Source: Oligoflexia bacterium (GTDB lineage Bacteria; Bdellovibrionota; UBA1018). From it: DNA of 59,735 nt. The notes beneath the pieces were generated by a model that was not told the origin of the DNA, ran no database searches, and saw only the letters and a list, made by a program, of their open reading frames with translations. The stretch covers positions 1 to 59,735 of the forward strand of contig CAITVN010000007.1 in NCBI GenBank assembly GCA_903895855.1, given 5' to 3'. A program made the position numbers and the translations under genes. Of this stretch, positions 35,805-42,929 are shown piece by piece (positions within the stretch are counted from its first letter, which is position 1; each line of letters starts with the position of its first letter).

Positions 35805-36332
35805 ATGATAAAAAGCATTTTTTCAAAACTAAAACTCTTCTCAATCACAGCACTGATTTTACTCACATTAAGCTACGTACTCAGCTCAAACCTTCAGGCG
35901 AGCCCTCCTACCCGCTTTTGCCCCGCTTTTAGCGCAATGGGTTTCAGCGGCACGATTTGCCCTGAATCGGTCAATGGCATTCTCGTAGACATCGCGGTCA
36001 AGCTCAATATTGAAGGCATCGCTGGACCAAAGCTCTATAGAGAAAAATTGCTGAGTGGCACGGTCTTCCCTGAGATGTTTCAAAAGCAATTCAATCTTCA
36101 AATGAGCGAAATCAAAAATTCAGAAAACTATCACCTCAAGTTTGAGCAAGTAACTCCCCCCCAAAAATTTGAATTATTCTTAATCAAGACCGGCAACGAG
36201 TACGTGTGCGAAAGCAAGAATCACAAAAAAGTAACCTCAATTAACCTGCCAGCGGCCCTTGACTCAAATCACAAACCCATTGCCCCTAACGGGCTTCCTG
36301 CTTTCGGTAAACCAGAACTCAAATACGAATAG
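35805..36332 (+). CDS. Exported stand-alone copy of the upstream C-terminal domain
   Basis: 175 residues from the ATG at 35805 (GGA nine bases before); a longer frame from an ATG at 35754 overlapping the previous stop is also possible. Signal peptide or anchor LFSITALILLTLSYVLSSNLQASP. The mature part parallels the C-terminus of the preceding protein: paired cysteines FCPAFSAM...GTICPESV, then YHLKFEQVTPPQKFELFLIKTGNEYV against YKLNFKQTSPPQSFEI...NYVF, and KPELKYE at the end against PVIVYE. The pattern implies tandem duplication. Function unknown. Confidence 0.75.
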   Translation: MIKSIFSKLKLFSITALILLTLSYVLSSNLQASPPTRFCPAFSAMGFSGTICPESVNGILVDIAVKLNIEGIAGPKLYREKLLSGTVFPEMFQKQFNLQMSEIKNSENYHLKFEQVTPPQKFELFLIKTGNEYVCESKNHKKVTSINLPAALDSNHKPIAPNGLPAFGKPELKYE

Positions 36333-36343
36333 GAATTGCGACC

Positions 36344-37777
36344 ATGATTCATGAAATAAAAAAAATGCATTCACTCATCGTAAACGCAGTCGCCCTCGTT
36401 GCCATAGCAACTCTCGCATCCGGGTGCGCAGCCGATAGCCTAAAAATTCCGTCCTTGAAAGACGCCCTCACTTCAGCGCTCAAACCAAAAAACACAGCCA
36501 GCGGAAGCACGACCGACAAGCCTGTGCCCGAAGGCACGCCGATCCGACAAAAACCTATCAAAAAACTGAGAACGAAATCAGACAATTCAGCACTCGAAGG
36601 CGAACAAAATCAAATCTTACCCACCTCCTACCCGAATCCGCTCGCGCAAGAGGCCTTGCCAGCTCCAGCCCAGCCGCCTACGCCCGTATCGGGCATGCCC
36701 CCCGATGCCACAAAAGCTGAATTCTATCTCGTGACCGCCACCCAAGGCGCGCAGGTCTTTGAAGCTTTCGGTCACGCCGCGCTTGAAATCGATTTAGACG
36801 GCAACGACAAGACCCCCAATCGAATGGTCGAATTTGCCATCGACTTTAACGACCTAGACGAAAAAATAAAAGGTATCGAGGGTGGCCTAAAATCTACTGA
36901 CCTTGAACTCGTCAAAAAAGCGAAGCTAGAGCTGAGCACGATTTTAAAAATGGTCTTACGGCAAGACCTCCCGCTTCGCATGTCAACCTCTAGCGGTGGC
37001 GGTGCCTTCACTCCGTTAACCCAAGACCCTGTGCGAAAAATTTACCGAGACAAACTCATTCTCACCACCGAACAAAAAAATAGAACACTCGAGCTTCTCA
37101 AAGACTCTTTAACCGGACAAGCTCGCGGATTAAACTTCTCGAACGTTCACTACAAGAACACAAAAACGAACTGTGCCTCAACGGTGCGCGACCTCATTTT
37201 TCCGACTATTACAGGCACTCTTGAGAAAGACATCACGACCGATGGTACCGCCAATCGAATGATGTCAGATGAAGAAAAATCTGAACTAGCGCAGGCAACT
37301 CAAAATGATTGGAAAAAACTCACCGCAGACTCCATGACCGAAGCTGCAAATACGCACCCAGAAACCCGGCTCATTTTAGTGAGCCCAACAATGTTCGGCT
37401 TATCACCAACCGACTCGACCTACCCAATGGTAATGACCCAAGTGCCGAAATTCAATTCAGGAGATGAAGTTTACAGCCAGTTAAGAGACGGCTCGCTCGC
37501 AAAAACTCTCACCAACCTCATCGCCATGGGCGCCCAACTCATCAACCCCGTAGCCGCCTCAACCATCACGTTCACCGACGAAGAGGTTCGCACACTCACG
37601 CAGGTCGGAATAGATCTAGAGAAAGACCCGTCATTTTCGGTCAAACCCAATCGTTATGAACGAATGGCATTGCCGAATTTTTTGCGTGAAGACTTGAAAG
37701 CCATAAAAAAAATGGGTTGCCCTGAGAGCAACCCATATCCTGAAATTAAATTTCAGCCTTGTGATATTCGAAACTAG
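36344..37777 (+). CDS. Lipoprotein with Lnb N-terminal periplasmic (DUF4105) domain
   Basis: 477 residues. Lipobox TLASGCAAD. A Pro/Thr-rich spacer (about 45-120) precedes the domain: EFYLVTATQGAQVFEAFGHAALEID is the GHaaL motif and NVHYKNTKTNCASTVRDLI the paired nC..xxRD motif of DUF4105 (Lnb-type) proteins, in which the His and Cys look catalytic. It follows the previous gene by 11 bases, so the three lipoprotein genes likely share a message. The end of the gene overlaps a terminator for the convergent START-like gene. Substrate unknown. Confidence 0.78.
   Translation: MIHEIKKMHSLIVNAVALVAIATLASGCAADSLKIPSLKDALTSALKPKNTASGSTTDKPVPEGTPIRQKPIKKLRTKSDNSALEGEQNQILPTSYPNPLAQEALPAPAQPPTPVSGMPPDATKAEFYLVTATQGAQVFEAFGHAALEIDLDGNDKTPNRMVEFAIDFNDLDEKIKGIEGGLKSTDLELVKKAKLELSTILKMVLRQDLPLRMSTSSGGGAFTPLTQDPVRKIYRDKLILTTEQKNRTLELLKDSLTGQARGLNFSNVHYKNTKTNCASTVRDLIFPTITGTLEKDITTDGTANRMMSDEEKSELAQATQNDWKKLTADSMTEAANTHPETRLILVSPTMFGLSPTDSTYPMVMTQVPKFNSGDEVYSQLRDGSLAKTLTNLIAMGAQLINPVAASTITFTDEEVRTLTQVGIDLEKDPSFSVKPNRYERMALPNFLREDLKAIKKMGCPESNPYPEIKFQPCDIRN
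37704..37736 (-). terminator. Intrinsic terminator for the minus-strand START-like gene, inside the 3' end of the opposite gene
   Basis: ATGGGTTGC / GCAACCCAT (37712-37720 and 37728-37736) form a perfect 9-bp stem with a 7-base loop. The plus strand has a run of eight A just before it (37705-37712), so on the minus strand the hairpin is followed by a T-run. It is 64-96 bases past the stop codon of the minus-strand gene and within the coding sequence of the DUF4105 lipoprotein, so it also codes for CPESNP. A smaller dyad, CAACGC/GCGTTG, at 37782-37797 lies exactly between the two stops. Confidence 0.8.
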
Positions 37778-37799
37778 CCTCAACGCAAATGCGTTGAAA

Positions 37800-38465
37800 T
37801 TAGAGTGACTTGAGAGCTTCTTCTAAAATTCCCATCTGGGTCTTCAAAAGAGCAGGATTCTCTGTCTTTTCTGTTGCCACTTGGGTGACGATCGCTTTAG
37901 CGGTGTCTCGCACTTGTTTCATGGCTTTTTCACGAACCATTCCGGCCAAGCTTGAGCCTGGTACCACAAAATTGTAGTAGCTGAGCAAAGTCTTGTTACC
38001 CAGCGATTCGAATCGGGCATAACCTTCAGACTCAATTGTCGTTCGCGCTTTGACTAAACTCCAAGAAATAACAAGAGCTTCTTTCTCACCTGATTTTTCA
38101 CGGCTAAGCACGTCGCGCACGGTGTACCACTCGTCGCGCAAGAAAGGCACAGCCAAAATGTAATCGATTTCTTTATCGACCGGTGAATGTACGAGCGAAA
38201 TTTTCGACTTATTCAAACTCGAGATGTAGTCTTTTTGTAATTCATAATCAAAGAACATCGCAGTTGCTTCTTGAACTGTTGAGTCGATTGATTGAAAAAT
38301 ATAAACTTTTGGCCAAGCACCATGCGTAGCAGGCTCGGTGATAAACACCTGCTCACCTTTTTCAATCGATGCTTTTTGTGCATCGGTCAAATCTTGATAC
38401 TGCACCGCAAATGCTTGGCTGGCGAATGCAATCATTACTAAAAGACTACTCAAAATTTTCTTCAT
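37800..38465 (-). CDS. Exported START-like (SRPBCC) domain protein
   Basis: 221 residues from the ATG at 38465, chosen because AGGAGAG lies eight bases upstream and a signal peptide follows (KKILSSLLVMIAFASQAFA). The open frame runs 33 codons further up without support. The body (VYIFQSIDSTVQEATAMFFDYELQKDYISSL, then DEWYTVRDVLSREK and GYARFESLGNKTLLSYYNFVVPGSSLAG) has the start-to-helix plan of START lipid-binding proteins and ends with a long helix. Periplasmic lipid or small-molecule binding is inferred. Divergent from the EI24-like gene, 105 bases away. Confidence 0.72.
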   Translation of the reverse strand: MKKILSSLLVMIAFASQAFAVQYQDLTDAQKASIEKGEQVFITEPATHGAWPKVYIFQSIDSTVQEATAMFFDYELQKDYISSLNKSKISLVHSPVDKEIDYILAVPFLRDEWYTVRDVLSREKSGEKEALVISWSLVKARTTIESEGYARFESLGNKTLLSYYNFVVPGSSLAGMVREKAMKQVRDTAKAIVTQVATEKTENPALLKTQMGILEEALKSL

Positions 38466-38570
38466 ATATAGCTCTCCTCGATTTCTTTTCAATTTTTGGC
38501 ATAGTGAAACGAGAGCACCCTCTTTACAAGACAAAACTTCACCAGTAGAGTCAAAATTACTCAAAATTTT

Positions 38571-39320
38571 ATGAATTCAGCGATACCTATAAACAAACCA
38601 AACCTATTTACGCGCCTGCGCTTGGGATTTTCCATGCCTTATCGCGCTGCAAAATTAATTTTCAAAACCCCTACGCTTCTCTTGCTTTCAGTCATTCCCA
38701 CTTCACTGACGATCTTTTTATATCGATTTTTTCTGCATGCGATTGTAAACGAGTGGGATCAGTTTCAACTGTTTTTATTTAGTCAGTTTGGCTTTAAGAC
38801 TGACACTGCTATGTTTAAAGCCATCACCTACCTCGGGCACGGTTTTGGGTGGGCAATCTCATTGGTGAGTTTTGGTGTCATCGTGACCCTGATCGCCTCG
38901 CCCTTCAATGATTGGCTCGCCGAGGCAGCTGAATCGCGCGTTTTTCCACCTCTTGCGGCTTCGCCAAAAACGTCTTTCAAACAAAAAATTAAATTACTCG
39001 TCATTGATTTATCTAAGTCAGTCGCCGCCACCGTGGGTATATTGATCGCACTTTCACTATCTTGGGTGCCCCTCGTTAATTTATTAGTCGGCGTTGTGGG
39101 CTCATTACTCGTCACCTTTCAATACATTTCTTACCCACAAACAAGGCGACAAATTGGCGTCAAAGAAGGCCTCAAATTCTTAGTTACCCACTTCGCTGAA
39201 TGTGTTTCTTTTGGCTTTAGCGTGACTCTTCTCTTAGGGGTTCCGATTTTAGGATTTGTCGCAATCCCCCTTGCTGTCGTCGGGGGCACTTGGCTTTACT
39301 CAGTCTGCAGCCAAAAATAA
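38571..39320 (+). CDS. EI24/CysZ-like membrane protein
   Basis: 249 residues with about four membrane stretches: TPTLLLLSVIPTSLTIFLY, AISLVSFGVIVTLIA, SVAATVGILIALSLSWVPLV and GFSVTLLLGVPILGFVAIP. ASPFNDWLAEAAE is the family motif following the second helix (typical P-F-x-D). Family members have been tied to sulfate uptake (CysZ), but no cys genes are here, so the role is open. Divergent from the START-like gene. Confidence 0.8.
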   Translation: MNSAIPINKPNLFTRLRLGFSMPYRAAKLIFKTPTLLLLSVIPTSLTIFLYRFFLHAIVNEWDQFQLFLFSQFGFKTDTAMFKAITYLGHGFGWAISLVSFGVIVTLIASPFNDWLAEAAESRVFPPLAASPKTSFKQKIKLLVIDLSKSVAATVGILIALSLSWVPLVNLLVGVVGSLLVTFQYISYPQTRRQIGVKEGLKFLVTHFAECVSFGFSVTLLLGVPILGFVAIPLAVVGGTWLYSVCSQK

Positions 39321-39387
39321 TTCGCAACGATTACCTCTCATTACACACGTTTTTTTGAGGATTGCATTTAAATCCACACTGAATATT

Positions 39388-40005
39388 ATGAACCTCATGA
39401 AGAAAACTTTACTCGTAGGCAACGTTACCTTTTTCGTAAGTCTCTTAATGAGTCTTTCAGCCTCGGCTGGGGTTTCGCCTTTTGGCTTTTCGGTAATCGA
39501 TCCGGTTCAGGTTCCCTTTCGAGACTTCTCGATCACCGGGTTGAGAATGAGCGTACTTTGGGGAAACCACTCATCGGTTTCTGGAATCGATTTCGGCGGT
39601 ATTGGTAATATCACGCAGCAGCACTTTGGAGGAATCGGCATCTCGAGCATCTTTAATTTAAACAATGGTACGTCAACTATCGTCGGGCTTCAATTCGCTG
39701 GCTTTGCCAACATGAACATGAATAAGGCGACGATTTTAGGAATTCAAGCTACTGCCGGAGTCAACTTGAACAACGCCGAGTCATCATTGGTCGGGGCACA
39801 AATCGCCGGAGTTTCAAACTACAGCCCCTACACCGACGTCTATGGATTCCAGCTCAGCATGTACAATCGCGGCCATACAGTCACTGGGTTTCAAATCGGC
39901 CTCGTCAACGACGCCGATTTGCTGCATGGAATTCAAATTGGTTTACTCAACTTTAATCGCAAGGGCATGTTCTCTGTGGCTCCGGTCATCAATATCGGGT
40001 TCTAA
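39388..40005 (+). CDS. LA_2272-type surface repeat protein
   Basis: 205 residues from the ATG at 39388 (MNLMKKTLLVG; an ATG at 39397 is nearly as likely). Signal peptide VTFFVSLLMSLSASAG. The mature part is made of short repeats of the form (V/I)-x-G-(I/L/F)-Q-(F/I/L)-(A/G): VSGIDFGGIGN, IVGLQFAGFAN, ILGIQATAGVN, LVGAQIAGVSN, VYGFQLSMYN, VTGFQIGLVND and LHGIQIGLLN, each followed by an Asn. This is the layout of Leptospira LA_2272-like surface proteins, a beta-solenoid guess. It ends APVINIGF, typical of an outer-membrane C-terminus. Confidence 0.8.
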   Translation: MNLMKKTLLVGNVTFFVSLLMSLSASAGVSPFGFSVIDPVQVPFRDFSITGLRMSVLWGNHSSVSGIDFGGIGNITQQHFGGIGISSIFNLNNGTSTIVGLQFAGFANMNMNKATILGIQATAGVNLNNAESSLVGAQIAGVSNYSPYTDVYGFQLSMYNRGHTVTGFQIGLVNDADLLHGIQIGLLNFNRKGMFSVAPVINIGF

Positions 40006-40106
40006 ACTAGCGGCAATTTTTGCCGACAAGAATTTGCCGACGCAGAATCCATTCACTCATTCACTCGATCAACCGAAGAGTTTCTAGGAAGACGAGAGGA
40101 CATTGA

Positions 40107-40883
40107 ATGGAATCACAACCTCAGGGATCAAAAAAACTCAGACGTGGCCATACGAATGTAAGTCAGTTCGCACTCACCGCAGCGTTAATTGGCCTTTCGC
40201 TGTCGGGTTGCCGTGTCGGCAATCACGTCGAACCTTCAAGTCAGGCGGTTGCGCAGTCAAATCCAGACAAGATTTCTGGCTACTACGAAACCCAACCCCA
40301 ACACCTCAATTACTGCGCTACCGTTGCGGGGCAAGTGACTTGCAGCGAGACAACGGTCAACAACATTCCCGCCGAAATTGCAAAGGTGATGACAAACCCA
40401 GTAATTTTAGTGATGAGCGACTTGAACTCTGGTGCAGCCGAAATTGTCGACACGAAGACCAATCGAAGTTACCTACCTGTCACTGCCCTCGAAGACGGAA
40501 CACTCAGCATGATTGGCATGGGTAACCCAGGATCATTTTTTGGCAGTACCGAATGCTTTTCACAACTTTTCGTCAAAGAAGTCGGTAGCTTCAATAAAAA
40601 CCAGGGTTCGGGCAGAATGTTCGGCGATCACGAAATTTCAGGGCGAATTCAGCTTTCTATTAAAATTGTAGAAACGCTGCAGGGCAACTGCACCGACTGG
40701 TTAACTGCACTGAGAGACTGCTACGCCGATGAAACCAAGTGCGGTGGTAAGACCCCGGCCGAAGATGCCGATACTCAAAACCAAATTCAGAGTATCTTTG
40801 GGCCCTACATCGATGCACAAGCTCTCACCATCGATCAAATACCAGACCTCTCGGTCATGACCTACGAAGTCGTCTACGAGTAA
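40107..40883 (+). CDS. Lipoprotein of unknown function
   Basis: 258 residues. GAGAGG stands before the ATG. Basic start, then FALTAALIGLSLSGCRVG with lipid Cys at about 35. Mature part is mixed, with pairs of cysteines (NYCATVAGQVTCSET, STECFSQLF, GNCTDWLTALRDCYADETKCGG). The segment NPVILVMSDLNSGAAEIVDT looks like a strand-turn-strand unit. No family recognised. Its stop codon is 3 bases from the long palindrome at 40886-41243. Confidence 0.7.
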   Translation: MESQPQGSKKLRRGHTNVSQFALTAALIGLSLSGCRVGNHVEPSSQAVAQSNPDKISGYYETQPQHLNYCATVAGQVTCSETTVNNIPAEIAKVMTNPVILVMSDLNSGAAEIVDTKTNRSYLPVTALEDGTLSMIGMGNPGSFFGSTECFSQLFVKEVGSFNKNQGSGRMFGDHEISGRIQLSIKIVETLQGNCTDWLTALRDCYADETKCGGKTPAEDADTQNQIQSIFGPYIDAQALTIDQIPDLSVMTYEVVYE

Positions 40884-40885
40884 GC

Positions 40886-41243
40886 GTTGCCCGCACAAAT
40901 ACCAACCCCGCTACGGTCATACTCATTTTAGGGTTGATTACCAGATCCAAGCTTTGAAGAAACAATATCCGCAGACACCTGTGCCGTTCTTTCAATCTTT
41001 GACTGGCTAGGAATCTGACTCCTTCTTTTGGGCTCGCCGTCCATGGCTCACCCGTATCGCGCCTGCGGCGCGAACGCTTCCGCTTACGTGAGGCCCAAAG
41101 AAGGAGTCAGATTCCTAGCCAGTCAAAGATTGAAAGAGATTTCAGGTGGCGAGGACTTTGTTTCATCAAAGCTTGGATCAGGTACTCAAGCCTAATTCTG
41201 AATCGATAATGATCGTAGGGGGGCTGGTATTTGTGCGAGCAAC
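40886..41243. repeat. 358-bp near-palindrome filling a convergent intergenic region
   Basis: The left half is the complement of the right half along its full length, centred near 41065. Outer arms: GTTGCCCGCACAAATACCAA (from 40886) against the complement of the end at 41243, with 4 mismatches in 35 bases. A middle match covers GATCCAAGCTTTGA near 40944 and its partner near 41165. The inner arm is perfect over 41 bases (40988-41028 against 41097-41137). The centre is TCGCGCC-TGC-GGCGCGA (41057-41073). It lies between stop codons of convergent genes and could act as a two-way terminator, or be a mobile or repeated element. No transposase inside. Confidence 0.9.
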
Positions 41244-41252
41244 ATCCAGTCG

Positions 41253-42002
41253 CTAGCGATATTCCGGTACCAATTTTAGCGTTGAGACCTCGGGTTGCCA
41301 GAAGGTCTGGTAGTATAAAAGCTTGAAGTACTCAAAAACAGTCACCCTCACACCTTGAAATGTTGAATACCACTCTCCCGGTTCATAGGGATCTTGAATC
41401 ACGCTCAGGGTCTCAATGCTCGTGAGGTACCCCATCCGGTCACCGACTCCCAGCGCCTGAGCGGCCTCAATGATTCGTAAGAACATCATTTTCGCCCGTC
41501 GCATGTGATAGGGCGATGTCATTAAAACCACCTGTTTCCATTGGCGCTCTCTGGCATACCTGATCAGCCAAAGAGCATTTTCTTCGGTATTCGTGCTCTG
41601 ATTTTCAATCACGACATTTTCTGGCTTGAGCGCCTTTAAAACCCCAGGTCTGAGTTGCTTACCCAAAGTGCTCCAGTTCGCCTGCGGGCCAACCCCTGAG
41701 AAGTACAGAATAGGCAAAGGGTTTTCAGAGTCAACCTGATGGGCCTCGTAGTAACGGTACCAGAGGTCACCAGCGGCTGAAATTCGCCCTTTTCCGCCGG
41801 CTAGGCAAACAATCGTGTCGACCTTCGGTAGCACGGCTCCATCTAGACTATCACGGTATTCGTAGATAGCCCCTGCTGAAAAAGTGAAGACCATCGCAAC
41901 GCCAAGCGTTATCCCAACCCCTACTTGCAGTAGCGCCAAGAGCCAATGTTGCTTTAATATTCTCGTCCAGGTCACGAAACTCGACCAAATTAACTTTTTC
42001 AT
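41253..42002 (-). CDS. DUF218 (YdcF/SanA-like) membrane-anchored protein
   Basis: 249 residues. One N-terminal membrane stretch (LLALLQVGVGITLGVAMVFTFSAG), then the DUF218 fold: VDTIVCLAGGKGR, ILYFSGVGPQ, NQSTNTEENALWLIRYA and VVLMTSPYHMRRAKMMF, which are the four conserved blocks (GG, SG, E-x-x-S-x-x-T-x-x-N and S-x-x-H-M-x-R). Proteins of this kind are linked to envelope integrity in E. coli (SanA, ElyC), but the reaction is not known. Minus strand, with the palindrome just past its stop; divergent from rpmB. Confidence 0.85.
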   Translation of the reverse strand: MKKLIWSSFVTWTRILKQHWLLALLQVGVGITLGVAMVFTFSAGAIYEYRDSLDGAVLPKVDTIVCLAGGKGRISAAGDLWYRYYEAHQVDSENPLPILYFSGVGPQANWSTLGKQLRPGVLKALKPENVVIENQSTNTEENALWLIRYARERQWKQVVLMTSPYHMRRAKMMFLRIIEAAQALGVGDRMGYLTSIETLSVIQDPYEPGEWYSTFQGVRVTVFEYFKLLYYQTFWQPEVSTLKLVPEYR

Positions 42003-42069
42003 TTGAATTCATCTCCATTCTTCACTAAGGTGCGACTCTACTTCAAGATGAAAGGATAGGAAAACTGCC

Positions 42070-42294
42070 ATGGCTCGCGTGTGTGAATTTTGTCAAAAGC
42101 GTCCGGTTACCGGAAATAAGGTATCTCATTCAAATATTAAAACGAGGACACGCTGGCTCCCCAATCTCAAAAAGATGAAGGCCGTCGTCGCTGGAACTAC
42201 TCAAACCGTCAGCGTATGCACCCGTTGCATTCGTACCGGCAAGATCGTTCGTCCAGTTAAGCGTACTTATAAGCCTGCTGCTAAGACTGCTTAA
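42070..42294 (+). CDS. rpmB: 50S ribosomal protein L28
   Basis: 74 residues. [22 protein letters not shown] and [13 protein letters not shown] sequence ([14 protein letters not shown]) identify L28. CEFC and CTRC make a zinc ribbon, so this is the zinc-binding (C+) form. AGGA lies upstream of the ATG and a terminator follows, so it is monocistronic here. Confidence 0.96.
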   Translation: MARVCEFCQKRPVTGNKVSHSNIKTRTRWLPNLKKMKAVVAGTTQTVSVCTRCIRTGKIVRPVKRTYKPAAKTA

Positions 42295-42330
42295 AAGCAA
42301 CGCTCAATTAATCTCAAATTAGTTTACAGC

Positions 42331-42378
42331 AAAGCCACTGCCTTCCACATTGTTGAAAGCGGTGGTTTTGTGTTTTTA
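42331..42378 (+). terminator. Intrinsic terminator of rpmB
   Basis: AAAGCCACTGC (42331-42341) pairs with GCGGTGGTTT (42359-42368) over about 11 pairs including two G-U, loop of 17 that can fold further (TTC/GAA), followed by TGTGTTTTT. It stands about 40 bases past the rpmB stop. Confidence 0.7.
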
Positions 42379-42515
42379 ATGATCACCCCACCTTTGAACT
42401 CAAGTGACAAGAGTCCACAAAAAGGCGCAATCACCCATGATTTGGCTCCCCAGCCTAAGCCGCGGCTACGGTGTTAATTTTTTCCGAACTTGTAGAAAGA
42501 ATCCGTTCATCACCC
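42379..42515. other. Non-coding gap after rpmB
   Basis: 137 bases between the rpmB terminator and the convergent RidA gene. It contains a GC-rich stretch (CTAAGCCGCGGCTACGG, with the dyad GCCGCGGC) but nothing that reads as a gene or a complete terminator for the minus strand. Confidence 0.4.
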
Positions 42516-42929
42516 TCAAAGAGCGACTATCGCTTCAACTTCAACGAGCACGTCTTTAGGCAAACGAGACACCTCAACAGTCGACCGGGCCGGTGGATTT
42601 GACGAGAAATAGCCACCGTAAACCTCATTCACTTTCGGAAAATCGCCCATCGATTTCAAGAAAATGGTAGTTTTCACTACCTGCGACATCTTCGCACCCG
42701 AAGCCTCTACGACCGCTTGCAAATTCTGCATGACTTGCTTTGACTGAGCGACCACATCTTGTGATTCAATCTGGCCATTTGCCGGATTAATGGCAATTTG
42801 CCCCGAACAAAACACGAAGCCCTGACAGGCCTTAACCGCGACGGCTTGAGAATAAGGCCCAATCGGCGCGGGCGCGTTTTGAGTGAGTACGATTTCTTTT
42901 TTGCTTAAACACTTTTCGTTACCTGACAT
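42516..42929 (-). CDS. RidA-family (YjgF/YER057c) enamine/imine deaminase
   Basis: 137 residues; slightly extended N-terminus before [12 protein letters not shown]. Conserved: [34 protein letters not shown], then [25 protein letters not shown], with the Arg (ARSTV) that binds the carboxylate and the Glu of EVEA. RidA hydrolyses reactive imines from amino-acid metabolism. Its 5' end overlaps the malic enzyme gene by 11 bases, so they are co-translated. Confidence 0.93.
   Translation of the reverse strand: MSGNEKCLSKKEIVLTQNAPAPIGPYSQAVAVKACQGFVFCSGQIAINPANGQIESQDVVAQSKQVMQNLQAVVEASGAKMSQVVKTTIFLKSMGDFPKVNEVYGGYFSSNPPARSTVEVSRLPKDVLVEVEAIVAL

Noticed and set aside
40884..41252. Insertion sequence interpretation of the palindrome
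   Set aside because: No transposase frame, no target-site repeat that I can see at the ends (GAGTAAGC left, ATCCAGTC right). It may still be a non-autonomous element.
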